This document shows positions 24,110 to 38,068 of a stretch of 64,000 bases of DNA, piece after piece. Below the pieces are notes generated by a model. It searched no databases, was not told the origin of the DNA, and was given only the letters and a program-made list of their open reading frames with translations. The position numbers were made by a program, and so were the translations under genes. Each line of letters begins with the position of its first letter. Positions within the stretch are counted from its first letter, which is position 1. The DNA is from Paraspadella gotoi. Lineage: Eukaryota; Chaetognatha. The DNA lies in NCBI GenBank assembly GCA_051294375.1, contig CM119269.1:16637818-16701817 (forward strand). Direction: 5' to 3'.

Positions 24110-26085
24110 CTAAATTTTTCGAATTAAATTTTGGGGATAAAAAAAAAAGGAAAAAAGACGCCGGATGTAAAAAGTAAAAAGAATCCGTATCTAATTGCTT
24201 TTGGCTTCGGAACGTAAGACTCGGGGCGAGTCTAAGTTTGAAGCCTCATGATCGCTTCATTTAACTCACTCGGATACATTTTTTTTTCGCGTTGATTCAG
24301 GCTGAGAATTTATGGGAGTTTCTATATCAGAATTTTTAGTAGTTTGTGTAGAAATTATTTATATTTTAATTTAAGGTTTACCTTTTGTGATTTAAGCAAA
24401 TCTTTTTTTTTAAAGGAATCATGATCTTTTTAGCAATACAAATCTTGAAGTCTCAGGTAACCAATGGTTGACGTCAGACCTTCTATTGAATAATCGGATC
24501 TGCATTTCATTTCTTTTTCTTTTTCTTAAAAAAAAGTAAAACCTATCGGGAATTGTAGAATGGGGAGAAAATAAGAATGAGTGAGAGGAGAAAAAGTCAG
24601 AAACGGAAGGAGAGAAAACAAGGAGCAGTCATTCCATGGTTTTTTCTTTTTATATGATAATACGTAAAGGTACATGAATATACTAGTATAAAAAATATGA
24701 ATAATACTCGTTTCATAGTAGTTATCTTGTCTGCCAAGTATTCATCTTTATGAGTTATCTAATCGCATAAGTATGACTAAATTTTATTTGAAAGGAATGT
24801 TGTTTCATAGTACGTATGCTATATATTAATAAAAATTAATCCATATTATGCGAGATATTTATATTTAAATGCATTTAGGATAGACCGATGGATAGACAGA
24901 CCATCTGACCGACCGAACGACACCAAAGTGTCTCATAAAGTAAAACGAAAAACGTGGAAAGAAGCGAAGAGAGAAACGAAGAAAGAGCGAAAGAAATTGT
25001 CAGCGAGAAGAGATAAAGAGAAAAAGATGGAGAAAAAGAAAAGGGAGAAAAAGAGACGAAGAAGGAAAGACTGACAACAAACGTCACTCCGAACGTAAAA
25101 CTCTTTTTCTACGACTTCTCGAGTCTTCGAAGGTCACAGACTTTGACATCGGAAAACAAAGCCAAATCTCTGTGACGCGAGGTCACTCGATCCCTGCGTC
25201 ATTTGGGCAACGCGTCACTCCCTCGCTGCGTCAACCTGTGAGGGAAGATAGTTGCAACGCCATTGACCAATTGCGCGAATCGTTCAACGGCCTCCGTAGC
25301 ATGTTCTCATTCTAGGAATATCTAGCTAACCAAGAAGATGGAATCAAATGGAATCGAATGGAATCACAAGAAACCGGATCGGAGGCTCGGGAAGAAATCA
25401 CCGAAATGGAACCAAGCTCTCTGATTGGCCAATGATAACTTTTGGGTCATGTTTGGGTCTCTTTTGAACATCTAAATTCAGCCTCAAGTTTTTAAAATAC
25501 ACAAATTTAGGGAAACCTCTTCGTAAGTGACACTAATTATTAAAGTCGAAAAAAAGCGATAAAACCAACAAAAATATATTTTGCGCAAATCGGAAGGAAA
25601 CCTTAAGAATAATGACGTCAATTGGGAAAACAAAGTACGAAGAATACCTTCAGTGTGCTAAATTGTCGAAAGGGTGATATACGTATGATGTGGATTTAGA
25701 TTTTTGTCAGATTATATTCTTATTATTTCCTTAGCTAGATTTTCTTTTATTATCTTACCGATCTTGTGATTGTGATTTTTAATAATAAAACTTTCCTTTG
25801 TTTAATTACTTCATTATATATTTTACGATTTAGGTCTAAGTAACCCAGTAGAACACGAAAGAAAAACTATTCCCTCTCGCGGCATAGAACACCTGAGCTC
25901 GACATTATTTCATCGAGTTCACCTTTACTTTTCACGCCTCACTTCTTTCTCCTTCGACCAAGTATCTAATAATTCTCCCTCTAAAGATGTTAGTTTTTAT
26001 TTAATCAAAGGGAATAAATTATACATCGTTTGAAGAAAACAATTCAAGAATTAATTCATTTTAAATGAGGAGAGATAACTGATGA

Positions 26086-26174
<89 letters not shown>

Positions 26175-26451
26175 CCTGACCTCGTTGTTTTCCCTGTCCT
26201 CGTCCCTCTCGTCGCAGAATCATTAATCCTCTTTTCCGTTGTGACCTTTTCGTCCTCTTAGAAAACTTTTCTCACTTTTTTTCACGCCATTTTTCTTTTC
26301 TCGGTTTGACATTTGTTTTGAATCCTTTCAATTTTCATTTCTCTCCTCCGTATCTTTTCCCAAAGTCTTTCAAAAATTCACTTCTCTATTTTGACGTCTT
26401 TTCTATTTGATTATCTTCTTGTATTTTCGATTGACTTCTCTATTTTTCCTC
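24110..26451. other. gene-poor stretch
   Basis: AT-rich. A patch at 25120-25300 has several TGACGCG/GGTCA and CCAAT-like motifs and could be a promoter without an identified gene. (GTC)n lies at 26087-26175. No exon found. Confidence 0.45.
26087..26175 (+). repeat. (GTC)n trinucleotide repeat, about 29 units
   Basis: Perfect array. The minus-strand GAC frame stays open on both sides (charged E/R/D/N residues upstream, then poly-Asp), but no splice sites or start were found. Confidence 0.95.
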
Positions 26452-26487
26452 GGAGGCTGAGTTGGCGTCGTTGGCTTCCGGATCTGT
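26449..26487 (-). CDS. possible terminal exon of an unknown minus-strand gene
   Basis: After a long pyrimidine tract on the minus strand and the acceptor TTCCCCTACAG, a short frame encodes PEANDANSASEEK and stops (TAG). Its coding-like composition and strong acceptor suggest a last exon. The upstream exon is not identified; splice-like motifs lie at about 26890-26975. Confidence 0.25.
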
Positions 26488-26490
26488 AGG

Positions 26491-26850
26491 GGAAGGGAGG
26501 GGAAGGAAATCGGGGAAAAAGGGAAAGCGGAAAGGGAAAGAAAAAGGGGAAAAGGGAAAACGAAAAGGGAAAAGAAAAGGGAAAAATGGAAAACGAAAAG
26601 GGAGAGGAAAATGGGAGATAGGGAAAGCGAAAAGGGAAAGGGAAAGGGGAAAAGGGAAAGCAAAAAGGGAAAGGAAAAGGGGAAAATGGAAAACGAAAAG
26701 GGAGAGGAAAATGGGAAAAAGGGAAAGCAAAAAGGGAAAGGGAAAGGGGAAAATGGAAAACGAAAAGGGAGAGGAAAATGGGAAAAAGGGAAAGGGGAAA
26801 ATGGAAAGCAAAAAGGGAGAGGAAAAGGGGGAAAAGGGGAAGGGGGAAAT
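26491..26850 (+). repeat. purine-only minisatellite (GGGAAA/GGGAAAGC variants)
   Basis: About 360 bp of almost pure purine on the plus strand with a higher-order pattern (AAAGGGAAAG, GGAGAGGAAAATGGG). It yields a false Lys/Gly/Glu ORF on plus and a Phe/Pro/Leu ORF on minus. Confidence 0.9.
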
Positions 26851-27388
26851 ATATAAGTGAAAGATGAGTGAGGATCTCGCTACGGGTCGAATTCTCGCCA
26901 AATCTGAGTGAGAAGGTGAAAAAAAAGATGAGGGATTATAATTGGTTCGGCGCTGGAAAAGGTGAGGCTTTTTTTGTGGAAAGTGAAAAGAGGATTTAAG
27001 GAAAACGGAGCCAAACCAGCCTCGAGTTAAAAATGTCGACATCAAATGGAGATGGCAAATCTTTTAAATTCACAATTGTGATTTCGTTTAGCATAAGGAA
27101 AAAAAAACCCTTATCGTATGTAATTAAAATTTTGAATTGATCAGAGCGAATAAAATACGTATATGTAAAGAAAAGAGCATCAAGCTTTTCCTTCTTCATT
27201 CTTTTCCCAAAAAAATTTTCGTGTTAAGTCAAAACCCAAGCTAACTTTGAAGATTGAAGACAAAAGATGGATGAAATGAAAATATCTTAACTTGTACTGT
27301 TATATTTATTAAAATGTAAGGGAAAAAATTTAACTGAGAAAAGGCTCGCGAGAAAAGCCTCATCCTTCTTTTTTAAGAATCCAAAGGC

Positions 27389-27526
27389 GCCACTTTATAA
27401 TTAAATCAGTCAGTCAGTCTGTCGCTCAAATCATAAGTCAGCCCGTGAGGGTTAAAAGCCACTTTATAATTAAATTAGTCAGTCAGTCTGTCGCTCAATT
27501 CATAAGTCAGCCCGTGAGGGTTAAAA
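27389..27526 (+). repeat. 69-bp direct tandem duplication
   Basis: Two copies, at 27389-27457 and 27458-27526, start GCCACTTTATAATTAAAT and end GTGAGGGTTAAAA. They differ at only a couple of positions, so the duplication is recent. Confidence 0.9.
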
Positions 27527-28348
27527 GTCCCCATTTATTCCAACCAATTATCTCCCAAAGGGCACGGGGCAATAGATGATGAACGGAACGGGACAGGGCA
27601 TGACGGGCGCAGGGCAGAAGAAAAAAGGGGGCACTGGACAGAAAAAGGGGGCCTGGGTTGAGACTACGAGGAGATTAAAGGGAAAGGAGGAAAACGAGGA
27701 GGAAATATTTTTTTTTAATATTAAATATAATAGTTTTTATTAAAAATACAATTTCTGTGAAAACCGAATTAAATATAGCCGTTGAAAAGTGTTTTTCACG
27801 ATGTTATTGTCTGCCCCTTGATATTCTATTCAGCTCAAGAACAAAAGGGACCGAACGGCGACTGAAAACGTTTTATTTTTGCCCTTAAAAACTCCATTTC
27901 TCTCTCCGTCGTAAAAAGGATGAAGCTTCGAAAGCGTCACAGCGGACAATCATAGAATTTTATATCGCGTTTTGTTAAAATTAAAAATGAAAGCATATAG
28001 GCTACGCATAGTGCTGATCTATTTAAAAAACTAATATCATGGGAAAAATTATTTAATCTTCTACAGTTACGCCCTGTCAAAAGGGAAAAAAACTAAACCG
28101 AAAGAAACGAAGTAGAAAAAGTAAAAATAGATAACGAAGCGAGAAGGAAAGAAAAAAAAAAACATCATATGAAGGCTTTAAAAATAATAAACAAAATCCG
28201 AGGAACTAATTATCTTAACTCGAAGGGGGAAAAAAAGAGCTTAGTTGCTCATTTGCTCATTTGTCTCGAATTACGAGCCTGCCGAGAATTTTTCCATCAA
28301 TTACTCTCTCTGTGTGTCTGTCTGTCCGTCGGTCTGTCCCGCTGTCTT

Positions 28349-28352
<4 letters not shown>

Positions 28353-28386
<34 letters not shown>

Positions 28387-28394
28387 TCTTCTCT

Positions 28395-28428
<34 letters not shown>

Positions 28429-28430
28429 CT
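28353..28430 (+). repeat. (CT)n microsatellite
   Basis: Interrupted dinucleotide array preceded by GTCT/GTCC units. Confidence 0.9.
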
Positions 28431-28498
28431 CACGATTGCACGTTGTTCCTCGACACATTCCACCACCACGCGCCCCTACCATTATCTCCCCTCAATCT

Positions 28499-29876
<1,378 letters not shown>

Positions 29877-30159
29877 GGCGCTAAGAGACAGAAATAATTG
29901 TTCGAGATTGCGGAGAAAGATGGCGCTGGGGGGGGGGTGAGCACTCGACTAGGGTGGCGGTGGGAAGACGACTCGACGAAGATAGCGAGCGACGAAGAGG
30001 GCGCTCGGCGGAAATATGCGCAGATGGCGCTGGAAAAAAAAGAGTCGCAGAGAAGGCGGGGCTGAGATATTTAATAATCGACGTCGTCTCACAGTGTGCG
30101 ACAAAGAAAATAAAAGTAATATTTAGTGATTGAATAATATGAAGAACTACTTTAAAAAG

Positions 30160-30279
<120 letters not shown>

Positions 30280-30492
30280 GAAGAACAATTTTGAGCTTTT
30301 TCTAAAGATACTGGAATATGTACGTGTATTTTTTTATTATATATCTTATTAATAAAATATAGAAATGTGTTCGTCAAATTAATAAAAAAAATTGATGCTT
30401 AAATTTCGTTTTGTTTTGTTGTCGCTTCGTTGCTTTTATACCCGAAAAACCTGTGGTTTTTTTAAGGATTAGAGCAACCGCTTTACCTCTCG

Positions 30493-30596
<104 letters not shown>

Positions 30597-30981
30597 CTTT
30601 TGTTACCTTCCATTTTTCCGGTTATATTTTTTTTACTAAAGATCTTTATCGTCGTCTTCTTTGTCGCATTCGTCGGCATCATCTTCGCGGTTGTCGTCGT
30701 CGTCAATGTCGTCGTCGTCGTCGTAGTCGTCGCGGTCGTCGTCGATATTTCAATTTTCCTTCGAGACTTTCGCCACCGGATTGCGAGTCCCTCGGAGTTG
30801 ACGGGGGAAGAAGAGGGCGAGGAGAGATGGGGGAGAGGAGAAAGGGGGGAGAGGAGAGAGGGGTAAAAGAGAGATGAGAGAGAAGAAAGGGAGAACAAAG
30901 AGCGAACGGAGAGAGAGGGAGAGATGGCAGAGTGGAGTGAAGAGAGAGACAGAAGAGAAAGTCATAGAGTAGAGAGAGAGG

Positions 30982-31548
30982 TACTATCGAGGAAAAAAGT
31001 ATATCACATTATTCATTTATTTAATAAAAAATATACAAAACATGGGTAAATTATTCTTAATATTTGGTATACCCTTCCTTGGCATCGACTACTGCCTGCA
31101 TTTGTCTAGGCATGCTTTTATACAGCAAATTGAGATATGACAGTGAAATATTTTTCTATGTATTTAACGCAATTATTTTCAGCCCCGATGTAGATGTTGC
31201 ACATATTTCTGAGAGCTATAATAACACCTTTTTAAACAAAAAAAAGGCAAGCTTTTAGTATTACTAAATAAAAAAAAAATAACTAACTCTATTCAAAATA
31301 AAAACAAATTACTAATTACCAAAAATGGTAAAAAATTAAATATGATTTTTTTCGCTATTTTTATTTGAAGTAACAATATTTTTTTTGCCTGTAACTTCTA
31401 AACGATTTGACCTATAAAAAAATAAAAGGAAGCTACTGAAAAGAAATTCAATGTAGATTTAAAAACATTCTGATTTTTTTTAAATCACTTAAGTTTTCAA
31501 GTACATATCCTTTATTAAAAATGTGATATACTTTTTTCCTAGATAGTA
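30982..31548 (-). mobile_element. Tc1-type transposon remnant with TIRs
   Basis: The ends TACTATC(G/T)AGGAAAAAAGTATATCACATT are inverted repeats at 30982-31010 and 31520-31548, flanked by the TA dinucleotide expected for Tc1/mariner insertion. On the minus strand at 31065-31118 a short frame reads MPRQMQAVVDAKEGYTKY then stop. This corresponds to the conserved C-terminal end of Tc1 transposases. Upstream sequence is interrupted by stops, so the gene is dead. At 567 bp the copy has lost most of the transposase. Confidence 0.8.
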
Positions 31549-32292
31549 TATAGTAGAAATGGAAGGAGAAAAGATAGGGTTAGAGGAGAGAGATGATGAG
31601 GACGCCAAAGATAAAGCCTCTCAGAAGAAAGAGGAGAAAGTAAGGAGAGAAGAAAGAAATTAAGAAAAAAAAAGAGGGGAAAGGAAAAAGAAGAAGACGC
31701 AGCGGCGACCCTGAGTTTAAGGTTTTTGAAGACAAAGATGAAAAGGGGAAGAGTTAAAAAGCGTTGAGACGCCTGGAAAAAAGAGTCCCGCCAGGAAAGA
31801 TGACTGTCAAGATATTAAGATTACGAAAAATAGTATATTATATTTGGTGATAATATTCATTTTGGGGGAAAAAAGTGACATAGCCTTCGGGTGGTCAAAG
31901 TCAGACGAGACCTTGTCTCACAATCGAACGATTTAAAAGTAAAGCCTACTTATTCTCACTGGACCCAGTGGTTAGGAAAAAAAGTTTCATTTTTAACGCT
32001 TATGGACGACCGAACCACTGATTCGGGGCTTGGAGCGGATGTGACTTATGGCTCCATATAATCACGTGACTTTGCCGCCGGCGCCGCCCCCTCCGCCTCC
32101 CACTCCGCCGCCCCCTCCGCCGCCGCAGCAGGGGATTCGTTATTTATACTCAACTAATCCTTCATCAGTTTCGTCGTTAGCGCCGTCGCCTCCTTCTCGT
32201 ATTCATGTCATCCATTTCGTGATCATGTCGTCCCTAGGTCATCGTTATTTGCATATCTAACAAAATGACAAACGCCAACTTGAGACGAATGA

Positions 32293-32439
32293 TCAAGATG
32301 GAAAGTCTCTTTGCTGACGCGTGAATGACAACAACAACGACAACAAGGAGAACAACAAAAGCCAAAACTGTTTGCTCAGAGCCGTCAAAATCGAAATTAT
32401 AATCTCCTTTGCTTTGGCTTCCCACTCGACAGAGAAAGA
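32293..32439 (-). CDS. possible last exon with a hydrophobic C terminus
   Basis: After a (CT)n tract on the minus strand and CTTTCTCTGTCGAG comes a frame starting WEAKAKEIIISILTALSKQ. A Leu/Phe-rich hydrophobic stretch of about 18 residues follows, ending RDFPS and TGA. It could be a tail-anchored or single-TM C terminus. A tiny candidate first exon at 33206-33177 (MASDEIPRGG, donor GTGACT) joins it in phase 0, giving about 53 aa. Both are unproven. Confidence 0.25.
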   Translation of the reverse strand, partial: SFSVEWEAKAKEIIISILTALSKQFWLLLFSLLSLLLSFTRQQRDFPS

Positions 32440-32461
32440 GCAGGAGAGCGAGAAAACGGGG

Positions 32462-32462
<1 letters not shown>

Positions 32463-32543
<81 letters not shown>
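32463..32543 (+). repeat. (GA)n microsatellite
   Basis: Dinucleotide array; the minus-strand (CT)n lies just before the candidate exon at 32439. Confidence 0.95.
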
Positions 32544-32547
<4 letters not shown>

Positions 32548-33176
32548 TCTTTTTTTATCTTTTCCTCCGTCGTCGCTCGTTGTCAACCGTAAATTGAAAA
32601 AAAAAATTCAAAAAAGATCACAAAGTTCGTGTTTACAAAGTCGAAATCTCTCTCTCTCTCCCTCTTTCTCTCGTCTCTCACTCTATTCGTTCTCTGTCTT
32701 TCTTTCACATTTTCCTAGTCAGTTTTTTTTTTCTTCTTATAACCTATTTCCTCTCCGTCTCATTTAGGCCATATTCCTCGTTTTCTTCCTTTTATCGTTT
32801 TCTTTTTTTTTCTATTTCCTTTTCTCCGCTTCCAACGTTCTTCGCAGATTCTTACCTTACTTTTTCATCCCTCGCTAACCCCCCCCCAATCTTCTAATCC
32901 TCTCAGTAATGCTTTTGTTAAATCATTATCTCTCTGACTTCCTCTCTCTTCTCCTTTTACGTCGAACTCTCTCTCTAACTCCTTTCGCTCTCCACCTCCC
33001 TCTCTCTCTCTCCTCATTCCTCTCTCTCTCCAACCACCTCTCCACCTTCTAACCCTTCTCCCTCCCCAACTCCCTTTTCAGTTTCCACCTCCTTCTCCCT
33101 CTCTCCCTCTCTCCCTCCCTCTTCCTCCCACCCCAACATCACTCTCTCTCTCTCTCCCTCTGGGTCAGGGAGTCAC

Positions 33177-33206
33177 GCCGCCGCGAGGAATCTCGTCCGA
33201 TGCCAT
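33177..33206 (-). CDS. candidate ten-codon first exon
   Basis: An ATG in a good context (GACGAAAATGGCA) is followed by ten codons and GTGACT. It is placed here only because it joins the frame at 32439 in phase 0. The donor is weak and no homology supports it. Confidence 0.15.
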
Positions 33207-33663
33207 TTTCGTCGCGACCAAATTCGTAATTGGAAATCAGTTTATCATTTCCGTTTTCCTCTGCAGATTTCTAAGTCACTAAATCACTTTGTGGTTTTGC
33301 GTGGAAGGATCATTTGATTTTGCATGATAAAAAAAATATAGTGCGTATTACATCGTTATTTCCTTTCGTTTCGTGCGTATTACGTAGAGAAAAAGCTTCA
33401 AAGCGCCTTTTTTGATTCATAAAGAAAATTAGATTCATAATATTTCTTAAATTTATCAGATTACCCAGGTCCTAACTCCTAAGGCGAAAACAAATGTGTC
33501 CATTTTTCAAAACCAATAATTTCCACTAGGCCAAAAAAAAAAATCGAGAATCTTTAAGAATGACACTGGCTGAGTTGCGATGAGAGGCTGCAATCCTGGG
33601 CTGCAATGCGAATCGCGAGTGTTCCCTTAAAACCCTCCCCGTAATAACTCGATCAATCAATCA

Positions 33664-33763
<100 letters not shown>

Positions 33764-33972
33764 ATCTCCTCTTTCCGCGTGTAGACATAAACAAACTGCG
33801 GACTCCTTCTCAGAAGGATCTCGTTTTCTGTTCGAAGGCTCAACACTTTTTCGAGAAAATTTAATCTTTCGAGGCTTAGGAGAGAAATTGAAAGGAGGAA
33901 AAACAGGGTTCATCGTCCCGAGGAGTAGAGGGGCGGGCATGCAAGATAAAAAAAATGATGGAACTCTTGGGC

Positions 33973-34083
<111 letters not shown>

Positions 34084-34548
34084 GGGGAAAATGAGAAAGA
34101 GAAAAAGAAAACAAAAACCAAGCCCATCTAGAAATTCCAAAGAGATTATTCGTTTCCAATTTTTCAAAATCCCCTCGACCAATTAATTCTATTAACGATA
34201 AATAAAAACCTTAATAAAACTTCTCGACCTCAGACGAGTTTCCCGGGTTTTTTGACGCGTCACGCGTTTTTTCGAAACGAACGGCGCCAATTTAGATCGC
34301 GCGACGCCGATGACGACGACGAGGACGACGACAACGACGCGCCATTTCTTATCGCTTCGTTCGCGCATCGTCGTCGTCGTCGTCGTGATCCTCGGCCGTT
34401 CCGGACTCATTCGTCATTTCCGTGGAGTTTTTTGTAAATAATTATCGCAGTAAAACAAAGTCAAACATCTAAAATAAACAATACAAAACAAAAGTTATGA
34501 CGTGAGTTTGACTTAGGAAAATTTTATCTTAACGGAAAATATATACCG

Positions 34549-34660
34549 ATCGGCGTGACGGCACCTGCTGTTGAAGTGCCAATCAACGTGACGGCTCCTG
34601 CTGTTGGAGTTCCGATCGGCGTGACGGCACCTGCTGTTGACGTGTCGTTTCACGTGTCAG
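34549..34660 (+). repeat. 33-bp minisatellite with open 11-codon unit
   Basis: Three units begin at 34555, 34588 and 34621 (GTGACGGC(A/T)CCTGCTGTTG). Every unit is open in one plus-strand frame and encodes VTAPAV(E/G/D)VPI(N/G)-type repeats. No splice site or start is clear. Confidence 0.8.
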
Positions 34661-34921
34661 CACCATTTTCAACCGTTGCTATTTTTTTTTTGGACGAATT
34701 GATCTTAACCAACAGTTTTTTATGTTTTATTTTAATTCAAATTTTTTTTTCAAATACAAGATTATATACAAAATGATTCTGTGTTTGACTAACCAACTAG
34801 CATCCTTGGTAATAGTGTCCGAATTAATTTTTTTAGAAAAAAATTTGAGTGAAAATGAAAATTGGATTTGACTAAGAGAGCTGGGAGAAAATAGACAATG
34901 GAAATATGTTCAAAAAGAAAA

Positions 34922-34968
<47 letters not shown>

Positions 34969-35810
34969 GAAAAATCGATGCGAGTCTATCGAAAAACTGT
35001 GGGAAAAGAAGCAGAGAAAGTAACACCATTCAAAATCTATACATCAATATTTTTAGAAAAAAAAAAGGGATGTAAGCTTTATAATAATGACATAGTCATA
35101 GGATAGAATAATAACTGTAAGGGTAAAAGCATTATAAGCTACCATGATGGAAAAAAAAATTGTCGCGGTTACTTTCCAGCTATTTATTAATGTAAGAATC
35201 GAAACATAAAATTTAGATATAAAGAAACTTTGTCCTCTTGTGATTCATATGAGCTGTGTCTCATATATGTGCAACAAAAAATACAAGAGTTCCACGCAAA
35301 AGAAAATGCAACGTTGTCCACAAAAAATAAGAACTTCCATCAATATTATTAAATAAATTCCTAAAATTCCCTGACATATCAATATCATATTTCAAGATAA
35401 ACTAATTATTCAATTTCGGTACTTTCATCATTTCATTAACACATAATTTGAAAGTTTAAATCGTTACTATTAAAAATCTCTGCCTTTCCTCAATCTCATG
35501 TCAAATGGTTATTGCATCATCTTAATTAGGATAGTTTCAGGTATGAATCTTAATTCATTGATGCTGTAGATACTCCAGAATTATCATTTTTATTTACTTA
35601 TGGATATATATATTGGATATATTATCAGAACGAAGTATCAAACAAGTCCAAAAAAAAAGAAAAATCAAAGATTTAGTTGAAGGGAAAGACAATGCATCAT
35701 CAAATTATGCAGCAACAATTCAAGCCTGGTTTACTTTATATGGGATCAAACCATTTTTTGCCCAAAATCTGATAAAAATTATTATATCAAAGATATAATA
35801 TTATTAATAT

Positions 35811-35895
35811 AAAACAAAGTTTTGAAGAGAGATTTAACAACGATTTTTATTTCATAAAATCGTTGTAGTTAAATCTCTCTTCAAAACTTTGTTTT
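35811..35895. repeat. long near-perfect hairpin
   Basis: The left arm 35811-35847 pairs with the right arm 35856-35895 around an 8-nt loop. The only flaw is a 3-nt bulge (TAC). The arm sequence begins AAAACAAAGTTTTGAAGAG. Confidence 0.95.
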
Positions 35896-36278
35896 AAACC
35901 AAATCACAACGAAACAGAAAGGAAAAAACATAATATTAATAATAATAATAGTAGTCCTCTTGATCAAAAAGAGGTGAAAACATTTGGAGACAACCTTTTT
36001 TGGCAGTAATAGTATGCAATAAATAATTTTATGCTGTTAAGAAATAATATTTTTATTCAGTCCTAGGGAGGACATATTACATAATAAAACCTATTTAATA
36101 GCAAAAAAATATATTTGGCAATGAAATTAACCGACTTTTCCAAACCGCGAGAATTTTTTTTACATCATGGTATATCGAAAAGTCACTCGAGCGGATTCTT
36201 TATTAAAATTTCCGCTTTCATTGTTTCGCGATTCTTTGTTATGGAAGAGAAACTTTGATGTCTTTCTTTGTTTTTGAC

Positions 36279-36394
<116 letters not shown>

Positions 36395-36405
36395 TCTTTT
36401 CGCAG

Positions 36406-36474
36406 ATATAACGACGACAAGTGGCATCGAAAAATCTTCACTTCGCTCTCAACCGAAGACGATATTTTCGTCCC
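36406..36474 (+). CDS. candidate internal exon of an unidentified gene
   Basis: A 69-nt segment between a strong acceptor (polypyrimidine plus CGCAG) and a consensus donor (GTGAGT). In the phase-2 frame it reads YNDDKWHRKIFTSLSTEDD followed by IFV, which looks like ordinary globular protein. The other open frame (ITTTSGIEKSS...) is less convincing. No partner exon was found in either direction. Confidence 0.35.
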
Positions 36475-36649
36475 GTGAGTAACTCATTTTCATTTTTTCT
36501 CGTCTGATAGCAATTCAATTGACTCAATTATTCTGAGTCGGCAGTTGGTAAATAATTAAAACGAGGACGGGATCATCGAATTCTAAATTTCGTTTCTTCC
36601 TCTCATAATTCAAGTGGCTGTTGCTGGCATTGCCGACTTAAAAATGTCT

Positions 36650-36800
36650 ATTCTGCCCTTGTGACCGATGGCCGCGTTGCTTAAGGCCATCAGCTCATGA
36701 CTACGAGGTATCGGCTTTAATCCCATGCTCGTCCAACCCTTCGGGAAGCGGGAGGACGGCCGTAAACCGCCTTGTGGGCGTGGAGCACTTCCAAGCCCAA
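36650..36800 (+). repeat. tRNA-derived SINE
   Basis: The head is tRNA-like: an A-box region GGCCGCGTTGCTTAAGGCC, a Met-type anticodon loop around CTCATGA, and a B-box-like GGCTTTAATCCC. It is followed by a tail GGCCGTAAACCGCCTTGTGG that is shared, with changes, with 54285-54325. Confidence 0.6.
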
Positions 36801-38068
36801 GACCTTTTACTCTTCTAGGCTTGTCTTTTTTCGTTCTTAAATACCCTTCTCAAAATAATTGAATAATTTTACTATAGCCTTTTCAAAATTCGAAATGTTA
36901 GTTTTCGGTGTGAGTTTTTATCTGGATAATTGATAATGCTTTTCTATTTTCGAAAGAAATATTGATATCGTTATATTTTTATTGCTCTTCTTTCTTTCCC
37001 CTCCGCAATTGAAATTGTATCAAATTTTCGTTACCGTTTTTCATTTTTAGTTGCGCCGCGAGTACTCGCGGAGCAACTCTATATTATATATATTATATAA
37101 GTCTATAAGTCACTTTTCGGTCGGTCTGTCTATCTGTCGGTCGTTCCACGTACATAATTTGCCTATAGTTAGTTGCTCATTTGTTTGGAGAGAAAAACTA
37201 AAGAATAAAGAATAAAAGACGGAATTCCGATGCACTGCGTGTCATAAATACACTGGCTAAGAAGGTTATTGTAGTCATGTAGTCATGTCATGTCGCGTCA
37301 AGTCATGTCGTCTCACGAGAAATATACGTGAAAATAAAGTCACTGCGGCACAACGCATTGGATGAACCGATCATGTTTTTATTTATTTTTTTTTGTCGCG
37401 AGAGGTTTTTATTTGGGTTGCTTACTGCTTAGTTTTAGATCCTAACTTGATTGGTACAAATTTGAGACTCGTCACTATTTATTTTAATTATCGATCCAGC
37501 CAAATTTGGTGAAAAATGACAACATCGGAAAAAGAAAAGTTTGAAAAAAAAAATTTTAATGGATACAAAGTTAACAAAATCTTGTTACTCTCTTTTTCAA
37601 AGTACAGAAATTTTATGTTCACTAAAAACTAAAAATTGATACATAAACTCTTCTAAGGAATGATAGCAGGAAACATAGTCTTTTCCGCCAAACGACGCGT
37701 GTAATGCGTTGCCGAATGTTTTCGATTTGGCGAGAGACATATGTTTGGCGATGTCACGGCCGATCGACCATGACGTCAGCTCGATGAATAGAAGATATAA
37801 ACTCCGAACGGAATTATTTGGTTTGTTTTTGTTTTGTTTTTTTTTGTTTTTTTTTTCTTCTTTTGCGACCGCGCCTACTGTTTCTTTGTTTTAATAAGAT
37901 GTTACACCTTTTAGTCAGACAATTTTTTAAAAATAAATAAATGAATTTTAATTTTAATTAATTAGAGTTCCTTTACGTTTTAAAATATTGACTGAATTCT
38001 GACGATTTTGTATATAAATGTATATAATAACTATATCCAAAAAATGTCATAATTCGTACGTACCTATT

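Larger units (their letters stand above)
26890..28498. other. intergenic
   Basis: A 69-bp tandem duplication is at 27389-27526. A purine-rich G/A patch lies at 27550-27710, and (CT)n at 28353-28430. No exon found. Confidence 0.5.

Noticed and set aside
26440-27045. 201-codon Phe/Pro/Leu frame on the minus strand
   Set aside because: Translation of the purine minisatellite; not protein-like.
32048-32260. Proline-rich ORF
   Set aside because: Driven by a short CCG/CCT repeat; no splice signals, and the rest of the frame is not protein-like.
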